Below are positions 1 through 12,191 of a DNA stretch of 64,000 nt, piece by piece. The notes beneath the pieces are model-generated. The model had not been told where the DNA came from and did no database searches. It was given only the letters and a program-made list of their open reading frames with translations. Every line of letters begins with the position of its first letter. Positions within the stretch are counted from its first letter, which is position 1. Origin of the DNA: Pseudomonas sp. (GTDB taxonomy: Bacteria > Pseudomonadota > Gammaproteobacteria > Pseudomonadales > Pseudomonadaceae). The stretch covers positions 62,001 to 126,000 of the forward strand of contig NZ_JAUYNT010000003.1 in NCBI RefSeq assembly GCF_030698175.1. Direction: 5' to 3'. Position numbers and translations under genes: made by a program.

Positions 1-38
1 TCGCGGTACCTGGGCTGATCACCGTGGGAGCTAAATAA
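1..38 (+). CDS. gltJ: Amino acid ABC transporter permease, C-terminal tail only (partial)
   Basis: The window opens inside this gene. In the frame beginning at base 3 the last codons read AVPGLITVGAK and stop at TAA 36-38, which resembles the tail of Pseudomonas GltJ/AatQ-type permeases. The stop codon overlaps the ATG of the next permease gene (TAATG), the arrangement expected for paired permeases of a glutamate/aspartate importer. Only about eleven residues are visible, so the call rests mostly on the neighbour. Confidence 0.6.
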   Translation, partial: AVPGLITVGAK

Positions 39-703
39 TGGATTTCACAGCCATAGTTCCAGCCCTGCCAGGCCTCTGGCAAGGCCTGCAGATGACCCTC
101 AAACTGATGGTTTTGGGGGTGATCGGCGGCATGGTCCTCGGCACGCTGCTGGCGTTGATGCGACTGTCATCGAGCAAGCTGCTGTCCAACCTGGCCGGGG
201 TTTACGTTAATTACTTCCGCTCGATTCCGCTGCTGCTGGTGATCACTTGGTTCTACTTTGCGGTGCCTTTTATCCTGCGGGCGATCACCGGCGAGGATAC
301 CCCCATCGGGGCGTTCAGCTCCTGCCTGGTGGCCTTCGTGATGTTCGAGGCGGCGTACTTTTGCGAAATCGTGCGCGCCGGCATCCAGGCCGTGCCCAAG
401 GGCCAGATGAGCGCCGCCCAAGCGCTGGGCATGAACTACGCACAGATGATGCGGTTGATCATCCTGCCCCAGGCCTTTCGTAAGATGACCCCGCTGTTGC
501 TGCAGCAAAGCATCATTCTGTTCCAGGACACCTCGCTGGTTTACACCGTCGGCCTGATGGACTTTCTCAACGCGGCGCGTTCGCGTGGCGACATCATCGG
601 CCAACCCCATGAATTCCTGATCTTTGCCGGTCTGGTGTATTTCGTCATCAGCTTCTCAGCCTCCCAGCTGGTGAAGCTTCTGCACAAAAGGTTAGCCGTA
701 TGA
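38..703 (+). CDS. gltK: Glutamate/aspartate ABC transporter permease GltK (AatM type)
   Basis: Inner-membrane permease of a polar amino acid ABC importer. The 221-residue protein has the usual length and about five hydrophobic segments. The EAA loop that docks on the ATPase is seen around residues 120-150 ([22 protein letters not shown]). It pairs with the truncated GltJ before it and feeds the ATPase GltL, whose ATG overlaps this gene's stop by 4 nt (ATGA). Family knowledge: in Pseudomonas this transporter (aatJQMP) takes up glutamate, glutamine, aspartate and asparagine. The neighbouring asparaginase and AauSR genes support that substrate range. Its own substrate is inferred from context, not from the permease sequence. 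Confidence 0.93.
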   Translation: MDFTAIVPALPGLWQGLQMTLKLMVLGVIGGMVLGTLLALMRLSSSKLLSNLAGVYVNYFRSIPLLLVITWFYFAVPFILRAITGEDTPIGAFSSCLVAFVMFEAAYFCEIVRAGIQAVPKGQMSAAQALGMNYAQMMRLIILPQAFRKMTPLLLQQSIILFQDTSLVYTVGLMDFLNAARSRGDIIGQPHEFLIFAGLVYFVISFSASQLVKLLHKRLAV

Positions 704-1434
704 TTTCCATCAAGAACGTCAGTAAGTGGTACGCCGACTTCCAGGTGTTGACCGACTGCAGCACCGAGGTCAAAAAAGGTGAAGTGATAGTGGTCTGCGG
801 CCCCTCCGGCTCAGGCAAGTCGACCCTGATCAAGTGCGTCAACGCCCTGGAACCCTTTCAGAGCGGCGACGTAGTGGTCGACGGCACCTCCATCGCCGAC
901 CCCAAGACCAACCTGCCCAAGTTGCGTTCACGGGTCGGCATGGTGTTCCAGCATTTCGAGCTGTTCCCGCACCTGACGGTCACTGAGAACCTTTGCATTG
1001 CGCAGATCAAGGTGCTCGGCCGCAGCAAGGACGAGGCCAATGAGAAAGCCCTGCAACTGCTCGACCGCGTCGGTCTGTTGGCCCATGCCCACAAGCATCC
1101 GGGGCAACTCTCCGGCGGCCAACAGCAACGCGTAGCCATCGCTCGCGCCCTGGCCATGGACCCGGTGGTGATGCTGTTTGACGAGCCGACCTCGGCGCTC
1201 GACCCGGAGATGGTCAACGAGGTGCTCGACGTCATGGTGCAGCTGGCCCAAGAGGGCATGACCATGATGTGCGTGACCCACGAAATGGGCTTTGCGCGCA
1301 AGGTCGCCCACCGGGTGATCTTTATGGACCAGGGCCAAATAGTCGAAGACTGCCCCAAGGAAGCGTTCTTCGGCGACGCCTCGGCCCGCTCCGAACGTGC
1401 CCAACAGTTTCTCGCCAATATCCTGCCGCACTGA
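700..1434 (+). CDS. gltL: Amino acid ABC transporter ATP-binding protein GltL (AatP type)
   Basis: Cytoplasmic ATPase of the acidic amino acid importer, 244 residues as usual for the polar amino acid family. Visible motifs are Walker [10 protein letters not shown], signature LSGGQQQR, Walker [13 protein letters not shown] and the H-loop VTHEMGFA. It is translationally coupled to gltK through a 4-nt overlap. The periplasmic binding protein should lie upstream of the window. Downstream, a 199-bp MITE-like element separates it from the asparaginase gene. In P. aeruginosa, as I recall it, a gamma-glutamyltransferase gene occupies that position. Confidence 0.95.
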   Translation: MISIKNVSKWYADFQVLTDCSTEVKKGEVIVVCGPSGSGKSTLIKCVNALEPFQSGDVVVDGTSIADPKTNLPKLRSRVGMVFQHFELFPHLTVTENLCIAQIKVLGRSKDEANEKALQLLDRVGLLAHAHKHPGQLSGGQQQRVAIARALAMDPVVMLFDEPTSALDPEMVNEVLDVMVQLAQEGMTMMCVTHEMGFARKVAHRVIFMDQGQIVEDCPKEAFFGDASARSERAQQFLANILPH

Positions 1435-1452
1435 CACCCGAGGCCGTTTAAC

Positions 1453-1651
1453 CAGACAGTGTGAAAACGTAGCGAGCGAAGGTTAGGCAAGGCAAAAACA
1501 GGCGAGGACGCGGAGTTTACGAGTTGTAAATGAGCAGTACTCGCTGCGCTCGCCCTCCGGGCCGCACTGAAGTGCGTTCAGCGGGCAAGCGCGCTGTCCG
1601 AGCCTGTTTTTAACGCGGCATAACCGAGCGCAGTAGTTTTCACACAGTCTG
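1453..1651. mobile_element. MITE-like palindromic element between gltL and ansB
   Basis: About 199 bp with terminal inverted repeats CAGACAGTGTGAAAAC and GTTTTCACACAGTCTG (15 of 16 match). Inside the ends lie the words GTAGCGAGCGAAGGTTAGGC on the left and, on the complement of the right, ACTACTGCGCTCGGTTATGC. AAAAACAGGC occurs inverted further in. One central part reads GGAGTTTAC-GAGTT-GTAAATGAG. It encodes nothing convincing. The left flank is TTAAC and the right flank is TAAG, so a target duplication is not clean. It shares its subterminal words with the elements at 17063 and 19875. A strong cruciform or transcript hairpin is expected. Confidence 0.75.
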
Positions 1652-1673
1652 TAAGACGTGCGTCGGCACTTAA

Positions 1674-2804
<1,131 letters not shown>

Positions 2805-2812
2805 GCCAAAGC

Positions 2813-2845
2813 TGGCGGCGGGCGTAGGCTCGCCGCCGTTCTTAT
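2813..2845 (+). terminator. Probable terminator after ansB
   Basis: A GGCGGCG / CGCCGCC stem with a ten-base loop, followed by a modestly T-rich GTTCTTATCT, nine bases after the ansB stop. The T tract is weak. Confidence 0.5.
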
Positions 2846-2944
2846 CTATCCCCGGTCAACGCCCATGCCTCAATCAACCACACCCACCACTGCCTTTCGG
2901 CCATGCTTAGCGGGTAATTTCACGGCGAAACTGGTCGGCCGGCG

Positions 2945-4850
2945 ATGATTGTGCTGCAATCGGCCTCCCGCGACACTCGCGCCCTACAGCCCCTGCTGAC
3001 CGTGAAGCCTCGTCAAATCCGCCGCCTGCTACTGCCCTTGCCGATCATTGCGCTGATGCTGGTCTGTGGCTACAGCGCCTATTACCTCAGCAACCAGATC
3101 GGCATCCGTGCCCTGACCGAGAGCGGTGAACGCCAACTTGGCTTGCACACCCGCGCCCTGGAAAGCGAAATCAGCACCCACACCTATCTGCCCAGCCTGC
3201 TGGAGTTGGAGTCCAGCGTCAGCAGGCTGCTGCTAAGCCCCAGCGAGCCACGCCGGCTTAGGGTCAATCGCTACCTGGAAGGCCTCAACCGCCGTAGCGG
3301 CAGCCGCGCCATTTATGTTCTCGACCTTAGCGGCCGCGTGCTGGCCACCAGCAATTGGCGCGACGCCGACAGCTTCCAAGGCGAAGACCTGGCCTTTCGC
3401 GCCTACTTCCAGGATGCCCGCGCAGGCAAGCCCGGACGCTTCTATGGGATTGGCATCACCACCGGTGAGGCCGGTTATTACCTGGCCCACGGCCTGCGCC
3501 AGCACGACAAGATCATCGGTGTGGCGGTGGTCAAGGTGCGCCTGCAAGCATTGGAAGAACGCTGGGAGCAGGCGCGCCTGCAGGCCTATGTCAGCGATGA
3601 GAACGGCATCATCATTCTCTCCAGCGACCCGGCCAACCGGCTCAAAGCCATCCACCCATTGAGCGCCGAGACCCGCACCAAGCTGGCCAGCAGCCTGCAG
3701 TATCACTGGTCGACCCTGGACGAGCTCAAACCCATAACCCGCCAGACGCTGGGCCCCAACACCGAGTTGCTGACCCTGGCCGCCAGCAGCGCCCAGGGCG
3801 CCGTGGCGGAACCCAGCAGCTACTTGGCGCAAACCCGCCAGCTGAACGATTCGCGCTGGAGCTTCACCCTGCTCTCACCGCTGCAAGATGTGCGTCGCCA
3901 AGCCATCAGCCATGGTGTTCTGGCGGCGGTGGCGTTCGCCCTGCTGGCGTTTCTGCTGATTGCCTGGAACGAGCGGCGCAAGGTGATCGCCACTCGCCTG
4001 GCCGCCCGTGAAGCCCTGGAACAGGCGAATAATCAGCTGGAGCGCAAGATTGCCGAGCGCACCCGCTCCCTGCGCGCCAGCAACGACCGGCTCAAGGCGC
4101 AAATCCGCGAACGCAGGCTTGCCGAAGAGACCCTGCGCAAGGCCCAGGACAGCCTGGTGCAAGCCGGCAAGCTGGCGGTGATCGGCCAACTGTCCACCAG
4201 CATCGCCCACGAGCTCAACCAGCCGCTGGCAGCCTTGCGCACCCTGTCGGGCAACACCGTGCGCTTTCTGCAGCGCGGCGCGCTGGACACGGTCACCAGC
4301 AATCTGGCCACCATCAATCAGCTGGTCGACCGCATGGGCCGCATCACCGCCAGCCTGCGGGCCTTTGCTCGGCGCTCCGATGACAGCGGCCAGGCGCAAC
4401 TGCACAAGGCTATGGACGCCGCCTTGTTCCTACTGCACCCGCGCCTGCAAGAGACGCCGCTGCAAATCCACCGGGCCTACAGTGATGCGCATTTGGCCAT
4501 CGACCAGACGCGTCTGGAGCAAATTTTGGTCAACTTGATCGTCAATGCCCTGGACGCCATGCGCGCGCAGAACCAGCGCCAACTCTGGCTGGATGGCCAA
4601 GTCGACGGCGAGCACTACCGGTTGCAAATTCGCGACAACGGCCCAGGCATTCCGCCGGCCCTGCGCAAGCACCTGTTCGAGCCGTTTTTTACCACCAAAC
4701 CCGGCGAGCAAGGCCTGGGCTTGGGCCTTACCCTGTCCGCCAGCCTGGCCGTGGCCGCCGCCGGCAGCCTTTCGGTACTACATCCACAGGCTGGCGGTAC
4801 CGCTTTCGAACTGTGCCTGCCACTGGTTCCCCACGCCGAGACCCATCTCC

Positions 4851-4858
<8 letters not shown>
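2945..4858 (+). CDS. aauS: Sensor histidine kinase AauS (DctB family)
   Basis: Membrane sensor kinase of 637 residues. A short basic N-terminus is followed by a membrane segment near residues 30-50. A large periplasmic sensing region of the DctB double-PAS type comes next, then a second membrane segment near 324-341 and a linker helix. The phosphoacceptor box is IAHELNQP with His at residue 422. The ATPase domain follows, with N box LVNALDAM, G1 DNGPGIP and the FEPFFTTK and GLGLGL boxes. The response regulator ATG lies inside the last codons (8-nt overlap), so the pair is coupled. In P. putida, AauSR controls acidic amino acid uptake and use. The position beside gltJKL and ansB supports that assignment over a dicarboxylate role. 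Confidence 0.88.
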
Positions 4859-6176
<1,318 letters not shown>

Positions 6177-6318
6177 CCACCGCAGCCAGGCCGTGTTATG
6201 GGTCATAAGCGCCAGCACTGCGCACAAGAGATACACGCAAGTCGCCGGCAAGCGCAAAAGTGTCGTCTATAGTTCAGGTGCGGTCGCCGCGACAGTGCGC
6301 ACGCTGGAGGAAGAATGG

Positions 6319-9300
6319 ATGAACACACAGCCGCGCATTGCCGTCATAAATGCCCTGTGTCAGGTGGTGGCTACGCATTTATCACCCTGTTTGGCGAGCC
6401 TGCTGGATGCCAGCACCCAAGCGTTGCAAGTGCAGCGCATCCGCGCCAACAACAATAGAGAAGAACAAGCCTACACAGACTTTATTAGTCTGTGCGTCAG
6501 CCAGCGCGAGCGCATCATTGCCCAGACCGAAGCACTTATTTGCGCACGTCTGAACAATGCCCGCCCGCAGGTAACGGCGCCGTCCAGCGCCGAGGAATGG
6601 AATCTGGTCGGCGATGCCGAGGTCGATGAATTACTCGACACCCGCCGCCTGGTGCGTCAATTGCGCGACCCCCTAGGGGCGCTGGAGTGGCGCAACTGCG
6701 CCAGGCTCAATAGCCTCAACGATGCACCCAGCAAAGATGCCGACAACCCACTGTCGCTGGAGTTTCTGCTGCGCGCCGTCCAGGCGCAACTGCCACTGCG
6801 CCAGCAATCGGCAACCCTACGGGAAGTCTTTTACGCCAGCGCCGGCAAAGAGCTGAGCTGCGTATTGCTGGTTTACTTCAAGCAAATCGATGCGCTGTTT
6901 AAGCAGTTTCAGATTGAACCGCCAGCGGCAACCCGTAACGACTCCAACGTGCATGCCATCGGCGGGCCGCGGCAACAGGCCACCCCAGCCCACGGCGCGG
7001 CACCCTATCAGGCGATTCAACAGCTACGTGCGGTTGAGTCCAACGCCCTGGTCAATGCCACCGGCCAGGCGGCGGTGGATAAACCGGCGCTGCAACAGGC
7101 CATCGCCACCTTGCAGGCGCAAACAGCGGCGCAGCAACAAGTGTGGGCCCCAGAGCATTTTGTTGAACAACTGCACCAAGCCGGCGCGCACTTATCGCCG
7201 CGCCAGTACGATGACGCCGGCCTGGTGGCCCAGTTGTTTCAGTATCTCGAGCAACAGACCATGATTGCCAGCGGGATCAAGCCGGCGCTGCGCCGGCTCA
7301 TGGCCCCGGTCGCCCAAGCCGCGATCCTCGAGCCAGCGGCATTTTCCGATCCGGCGCATCCGGTGCGCGCCACCTTGGACAAGTTGATGCGCCTGTGCGA
7401 TTTTTCTGAACCGCCCAATCCGGCATTAGAGCAACGCATTGAGCAGCTGATCGACGGCATCGTCAGCGATTACCGTGGTAACAGCGAGGTGTTCAGCCGC
7501 TGCGATCAACAACTCGAGCAACTGCTGGCGCTACAGCAGCGCGCTTACAGCAACAACGCCGATCGCGTCATGCAGTATCACCGTGGCCGCGACAAGCTGG
7601 AGATAGCCCGTGAGCAGGTCAGTCGCGAACTGGCGCAGTTGTTTGGCGCCCAAGCACCGAAAGTCCTGCTTGACTGGCTCGACGCCGGCTGGCGCGAACT
7701 GCTGGTGCATGAGCTAATCCGCCAGGGCGAGCACGGCAGCGAATGGCAGGATGATTTCGCCGTGATCGGCCAACTCAATGCCTGGCTGCAAGCCGAGCAT
7801 GAGGGTACCGCCAATCACATCGAGCGCGATTTTGAAGTCGAGCATGTGCTGGAGCTGTTGCGCAAACGCACCGAAAGCCTGCTGCCAGGGCAGTATCGAC
7901 ACACTCCGATATTGAAACAATTATTGCTGCAGCTGCGCGGCGAGCAACCGGTTGAGATGCTTGCCCTGGCGCCGTTGCCGCAAGCCTTGGCGCCAGTCAA
8001 CCTGGATCCGACCCAACAACGCTGGCGCGAACGGGTGCAACAGCTGGTCGCCGGCGACTGGCTGATGACCGACAAAGGTCAGCATCTGCAGTTAATCTGG
8101 GCCAATGCAGCCACCGAGCATTACGTGTTGGCCGACCGCCAAGGTCACGAAGCCGGCACCCTTACCGCTCAAGAACTCATGCAACATCTGGCCAGCGGCT
8201 GGATAGGCGCGCCAGCGCCGGATACTCAGGGAGTCATCCAGGAACAGCTGGAGGCCATAGTCGGCAAGCTTTACCGCGACATTGCCCATGTGCGCAGCCA
8301 TGACGAACTCACCGGGCTGTTAAATAGACGCAGCTTTGAGGCGACTGTGGCGCAAATACTGGCTGACTCCGGCAACTATGCCTTTATTTATGCGCACATC
8401 GACCAATTCAGCCTGCTCAACTCCAGTTGCGGGCACTTGGCCGGCGACAGTTACCTTAAACAGGTTGGCGCGTTACTGAGCGCGCAAATGCCCAAAAACG
8501 CCATTGTGGCGCGTATCGGCGGCGCCGATTTTGCCGTCGCCCTGCCACAGATCAACGGTGGTCAGGCCTACGAACTCGCGGAAGGTCTGCGCGCCAGCAT
8601 CGAGACCAATGCCTTTGACTGGCAAGGCCATTCCCACGGCGTCAGCATGAGCCTGGGTTTGGTGCTCACCAGTGAACGCCATGATGTGATGAATGTTTTT
8701 TGCGATTTGCAGATGGCCTGCAACGCCGCCAAGGAAGCCGGGCGCAATCGCGTGCACATCTATGAAGAGGACGTCGACGGCGCCGGCACCGGCCTGATGG
8801 CCATTGCCGGGCGGGTGGACGGCATAGTCGAACGCGGCGAACTCAGCCTGCGCTTGCAGCAAATCGCCCCGGCGCAACTCGAACATGACCAACTGCCCCA
8901 TTACGAAGTGCTGCTGGTGATGCAGAACGACCTCAATCTGCTGGATTTTATCTCCGCGGCCGAGCGCTATAACCGCATGACCAAAGTCGACCGTTGGGTG
9001 CTCAAACGGATATTCAGCGATCTGGCCCAGCATCCAAACTTCTGGGAGCATGCCAGCGGTGTATCGATCAACCTCTCGGGCAGTAGCCTGAATGACGACA
9101 AACTGTTGGGTTTTATCGAAGCGCTGTTCGAGCAATACCCACTGCCCGCAGAGAAAATCTGCTTCGAACTGACCGAAACCACGGCAGTCGCCAACTTGAC
9201 CAAAACCGCCGACTTTGTCCGGCACCTGCAAAAATTCGGCTGCACCTTCTCGATCGACGATTTCGGTACCGGTTTTTCGTCCTACGAATACCTCAAACGT

Positions 9301-9543
9301 TTACCGATGGATTTCGTCAAGATCGACGGCGGCTTCGTCAAAGAAATCGAGCGTTCGCCCAGCGATCTGGCAATGGTCAAGTCGATCAACGAGATAGCCC
9401 ATGTCCTAGGGCGTAAAACCATTGCCGAGTACGTGGAAACAAACAGCATTCGCCAGCAACTGGCCGAGATGGGCATCGACTATGTACAGGGCTACGGTGT
9501 CGAACGGCCGCGGCCGCTCAGCGAGCTTTTGGCGTTGTGCTAA
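6319..9543 (+). CDS. Large GGDEF-EAL protein with a DUF1631-like N-terminal region
   Basis: A 1074-residue cytoplasmic protein. ATG 6319 is preferred because GGAGG lies 8 nt upstream; the open frame extends further but has no ribosome site. About 600 N-terminal residues are helical and glutamine-rich and look like DUF1631, with no membrane segment. A GGDEF domain follows (about 664-820), whose signature is GGADF at 734-738, so cyclase activity is doubtful. The EAL domain (about 835-1070) keeps EVL at 863-865, ELTET, DDFGTGFSS, KIDGGFV and QGYGVERP, so c-di-GMP hydrolysis or binding is plausible. It is transcribed alone after aauR. The function and input signal are unknown. Confidence 0.85.
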   Translation: MNTQPRIAVINALCQVVATHLSPCLASLLDASTQALQVQRIRANNNREEQAYTDFISLCVSQRERIIAQTEALICARLNNARPQVTAPSSAEEWNLVGDAEVDELLDTRRLVRQLRDPLGALEWRNCARLNSLNDAPSKDADNPLSLEFLLRAVQAQLPLRQQSATLREVFYASAGKELSCVLLVYFKQIDALFKQFQIEPPAATRNDSNVHAIGGPRQQATPAHGAAPYQAIQQLRAVESNALVNATGQAAVDKPALQQAIATLQAQTAAQQQVWAPEHFVEQLHQAGAHLSPRQYDDAGLVAQLFQYLEQQTMIASGIKPALRRLMAPVAQAAILEPAAFSDPAHPVRATLDKLMRLCDFSEPPNPALEQRIEQLIDGIVSDYRGNSEVFSRCDQQLEQLLALQQRAYSNNADRVMQYHRGRDKLEIAREQVSRELAQLFGAQAPKVLLDWLDAGWRELLVHELIRQGEHGSEWQDDFAVIGQLNAWLQAEHEGTANHIERDFEVEHVLELLRKRTESLLPGQYRHTPILKQLLLQLRGEQPVEMLALAPLPQALAPVNLDPTQQRWRERVQQLVAGDWLMTDKGQHLQLIWANAATEHYVLADRQGHEAGTLTAQELMQHLASGWIGAPAPDTQGVIQEQLEAIVGKLYRDIAHVRSHDELTGLLNRRSFEATVAQILADSGNYAFIYAHIDQFSLLNSSCGHLAGDSYLKQVGALLSAQMPKNAIVARIGGADFAVALPQINGGQAYELAEGLRASIETNAFDWQGHSHGVSMSLGLVLTSERHDVMNVFCDLQMACNAAKEAGRNRVHIYEEDVDGAGTGLMAIAGRVDGIVERGELSLRLQQIAPAQLEHDQLPHYEVLLVMQNDLNLLDFISAAERYNRMTKVDRWVLKRIFSDLAQHPNFWEHASGVSINLSGSSLNDDKLLGFIEALFEQYPLPAEKICFELTETTAVANLTKTADFVRHLQKFGCTFSIDDFGTGFSSYEYLKRLPMDFVKIDGGFVKEIERSPSDLAMVKSINEIAHVLGRKTIAEYVETNSIRQQLAEMGIDYVQGYGVERPRPLSELLALC

Positions 9544-9568
9544 AGGGTTTGTATAGGACGCTATTTCG

Positions 9569-9729
9569 TAGGGTGGGTTAGTGGCGCAGAGCAGGGTCAG
9601 AACATCAACTGCGGAGTGTGTGCGCCACGTAACCCACCGAGCAGTGATCGGCCTGCCCCATCTGGTGGGTTACGGCGCAACTGACTATGCATCAACAGAT
9701 AGCCCGTGGTCATGCGCCTAACTTACCGC
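9569..9729. repeat. Palindromic TAGGGTGGGTTA repeat, copy A
   Basis: Begins TAGGGTGGGTTAGTGGCGCA and contains inverted and direct copies of GGTGGGTTA in its middle (near 9630 and 9664). It ends near TAACTTACCGCG, a decayed version of the left end. The reverse complement of 40018-40179 matches it base for base over most of its length. It lies between the GGDEF-EAL gene and the acyl-CoA dehydrogenase gene and codes for nothing apparent. Confidence 0.75.
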
Positions 9730-9774
9730 GCCCCAGGCATCGCTTGGCCGGCCCACACAAACAAACCAGGGCCG

Positions 9775-10923
9775 TTACAAGCCCATCTGTTTGCTGATGA
9801 TCTCGTTCATGATCTCCCGCGAACCGCCACCAATCGACAGAATGCGGTTATCGCGATACAGCCGCTCCACCAAGCTCTCGCGCATAAAGCCCATGCCACC
9901 GAGGATTTGCGTGGCGTCATAGGTGATGCGGTCGGACACGTCGGTGGCAAAGTTCTTCGCCATGGAGATTTCTTTGATCACGCTCTTGCCGGCGGACATC
10001 TTCGCCGCCTGGCGGTAGGTGAACTCGCGGGAGACTTCCAACTGCGTTGCCATCTCGGCCAACCGATGCTTGAGCACCTGGAACTTGCCAATCGGCTTGC
10101 CAAAAGCTTCGCGCGCGCGGGCCCACTTCAGCGCTTCCTCCAGCGCCAACTGGGAGGTCATGTTGGCCATGATCGCCAAGGACAAACGCTCACTCTGAAA
10201 GTTTGCCATGATCCCGGCAAAGCCCATGTTCTCGACGCCGATCAGGTTGTCGACCGGCACCCGGCAGTCATCGAAGAACAGTTCTGCGGTGTCCGAGGCC
10301 CACCAGCCCATCTTCTGCAGTGAGCGGCCAACGGTGAAGCCCGGTGTGCCCTTCTCGATCAACAGCAAGCTGACGCCGCCAAACCCTTCGCCGCCGGTGC
10401 GCACCGCCACGGTGTAATAGTCCGCGCGCACGCCACTGGTGATAAAGGTTTTGCTGCCACTCACGCGGTAATAATCGCCATCGCGCAGCGCGCGGGTTTT
10501 GAGGCTGGCCACATCCGAGCCACCGGACGGTTCGGTCACCGCCAGGGCCATAATCTTCTCGCCACTGAGCACCTGCGGCACGATGCGCTCACGCAGCGCC
10601 GGCTTGGCCCACTTGACCACGGGCGGCAAGCCGATATCCAGCGACCCCAAACCCGCGACCAACCCGCCGGAGCCGCAGCGCATCAGCTCTTCGCTGACCG
10701 CAACCTTGGCAAACAGATCACCTGCATAGCTGCCACCGAACTCTTCCGGGTAACCGATGCCGAGAATCCCGGCGGCGCCGGCCTTGGCATACAGCTCGCG
10801 GGGAAAGCTTTCCGCCTCCTCCCATTCGGCCACATGCGGCAGGATTTCCCGCTCGACAAAACGCCGTACCGAATCACGCAGCAACTGATGATCAGGGTTG
10901 AAATATTCTTGATAGGCAGACAT
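9775..10923 (-). CDS. Acyl-CoA dehydrogenase
   Basis: Flavoprotein that forms the 2,3-double bond of an acyl-CoA and passes electrons to ETF. The start is placed at MSAYQEYFNPDHQLL (ATG 10923); the longer open frame lacks a good site. It has 382 residues, normal for the family. Seen in order: the helical N-domain, the FAD/substrate segment LAVTEPSGGSDVASLKT, SGSKTFITSG, and the C-domain with RAREAFGKPI and QILGGMGFMRE. The C-terminus IMNEIISKQMGL is typical. It lies upstream of recR on the same strand with a 125-bp gap, so co-transcription is possible. The chain length of its substrate cannot be told. Confidence 0.92.
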   Translation of the reverse strand: MSAYQEYFNPDHQLLRDSVRRFVEREILPHVAEWEEAESFPRELYAKAGAAGILGIGYPEEFGGSYAGDLFAKVAVSEELMRCGSGGLVAGLGSLDIGLPPVVKWAKPALRERIVPQVLSGEKIMALAVTEPSGGSDVASLKTRALRDGDYYRVSGSKTFITSGVRADYYTVAVRTGGEGFGGVSLLLIEKGTPGFTVGRSLQKMGWWASDTAELFFDDCRVPVDNLIGVENMGFAGIMANFQSERLSLAIMANMTSQLALEEALKWARAREAFGKPIGKFQVLKHRLAEMATQLEVSREFTYRQAAKMSAGKSVIKEISMAKNFATDVSDRITYDATQILGGMGFMRESLVERLYRDNRILSIGGGSREIMNEIISKQMGL

Positions 10924-11048
10924 GGGGAGACTCCAGCCGAGGTGGAGAAACCTTACCAAGCGCTTGCTTGGTGTTCAAGACACTATTAGCGCCATCACTC
11001 AAGCCATTTATGCCGACTAAAAGCTAGCCTGCCTGGATCAGCAGCGGC

Positions 11049-11648
11049 TTATTCGCCCATCGGCCGACGCCCGGCCAGGGCATGGGCCAAGGTGCCGCCA
11101 TCGATCAACTCCAGCTCGCTGCCCAAGGGCACGCCATGGGCAATGCGCGTGAGTGACAGGCCAAAGCCGGCGAGCATCTGGGCGATGTAGTGCGCGGTGG
11201 CTTCGCCCTCGACGGTCGGATTTGTCGCCAGAATGATCTCGCTGAAGCTGCTGGCCTGAATGCGCGCCAGTAACTCAGGAATACCAATGGCTTCAGGCCC
11301 CAAACCGTCCAGCGGTGACAGATGGCCCTTGAGCACAAAGTAACGCCCGCGATAGCCGGTTTGCTCGACGGCAAACACCTCCAGCGGCCCTTCGACCACA
11401 CAGAGCACCCCATCATCACGGCGCGGATCGGCGCACTGCGGGCACAGCGCGTCTTCACAAAGCGTGCGGCACCGCTGGCAGTGACCAACCCCCTCCATCG
11501 CCGCAGTCAGCGCCTGCGCCAGCCGCATACCGCCATGCCGATCACGCTCCAACAGCTGCAGCGCCATACGCTGCGCGGTCTTCTGCCCGACACCGGGGAG
11601 GATGCGCAGTGAGTCGATCAGTTGGCGGATCAGCGGGCTGAAGCTCAT
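11049..11648 (-). CDS. recR: Recombination mediator RecR
   Basis: Works with RecF and RecO to load RecA on SSB-coated gaps. All domains of the 199-residue protein are visible. There is an N-terminal helix-hairpin-helix (about 11-28), a C4 zinc finger with Cys57, Cys60, Cys69 and Cys72, a Toprim domain beginning at [10 protein letters not shown], and a C-terminal Walker-like tail. It lies downstream of dnaX and ybaB on the same strand, the widely conserved dnaX-ybaB-recR order. Here a short MITE-like element separates it from ybaB. Confidence 0.97.
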   Translation of the reverse strand: MSFSPLIRQLIDSLRILPGVGQKTAQRMALQLLERDRHGGMRLAQALTAAMEGVGHCQRCRTLCEDALCPQCADPRRDDGVLCVVEGPLEVFAVEQTGYRGRYFVLKGHLSPLDGLGPEAIGIPELLARIQASSFSEIILATNPTVEGEATAHYIAQMLAGFGLSLTRIAHGVPLGSELELIDGGTLAHALAGRRPMGE

Positions 11649-11729
11649 GGGGAACCTTGGACAGTGGGGAGTGGGCAGTGGGGAGTTAAGCGGCGCTGCT
11701 TTCCCAGGCTAAACCGCAACAGGGGCGAT

Positions 11730-11835
11730 CAGACGGTGTGCAGTACAAGGCGCAAGCAGGCGTGGGCACCGGAGTTTACTGGCTGTAAATGAGGATGCCC
11801 GCGCCTGCTTGCAACGCAGTAATGTGCGCTGGCTG
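11730..11835. mobile_element. Short MITE-like element between recR and ybaB
   Basis: About 106 bp. The arms GCAAGCAGGCG and CGCCTGCTTGC are inverted around a centre GGAGTTTAC-TGGCT-GTAAATGAG. Outer ends CAGACGGTGTGCAGTAC and the complement of GTAATGTGCGCTGGCTG match imperfectly. The centre is nearly identical to part of the element at 1453 although the arms differ. It lies inside the otherwise tight ybaB-recR operon and could act as a transcript hairpin. Confidence 0.65.
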
Positions 11836-11847
11836 GACGCCCAATAG

Positions 11848-12174
11848 TTAGAAGGGCATTTTGAAGCCGGGGGGGAGCTGCATACCGGAAGTCACGCCAG
11901 ACATCTTGTCTTGGCTATTGGCCTCGATCTTACGCACCGCATCGTTCACTGCGGCGGCGATCAGGTCTTCGAGCACTTCTTTGTCTTCCTGCATCAGGCT
12001 GTCGTCCAGGCTGATGCGCTTGACGTCGTGCCGACCGGTCATGACCACACTAACCAGACCGGCACCGGATTGCCCGGTGACTTCGGCGTTGGCCAACTCT
12101 TCCTGCATCTTCTGCATTTTTTCTTGCATCTGCTGGGCCTGTTTCATCAGACCGGCCATGCCGCCTTTCATCAT
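11848..12174 (-). CDS. ybaB: Nucleoid-associated protein YbaB/EbfC
   Basis: Small DNA-binding protein of 108 residues that forms a tweezer-shaped dimer. The methionine- and glutamine-rich N-terminal helix ([20 protein letters not shown]) and the following strand region [20 protein letters not shown] are diagnostic. A C-terminal PPGFKMPF ends the chain. It begins 18 bp after dnaX and precedes recR, the conserved trio. Confidence 0.96.
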   Translation of the reverse strand: MMKGGMAGLMKQAQQMQEKMQKMQEELANAEVTGQSGAGLVSVVMTGRHDVKRISLDDSLMQEDKEVLEDLIAAAVNDAVRKIEANSQDKMSGVTSGMQLPPGFKMPF

Positions 12175-12191
12175 GGGATCACCTCAAGTAG

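Noticed and set aside
4545..4850. Long N-terminal extension of AauR
   Set aside because: It lies inside aauS in another frame; the receiver domain begins at ATG 4851, which overlaps the aauS stop as expected for a coupled pair.
6193..6318. Upstream extension of the GGDEF-EAL frame
   Set aside because: GGAGG sits 8 nt before ATG 6319, while ATG 6193 has no ribosome site and lies 17 bp after the aauR stop.
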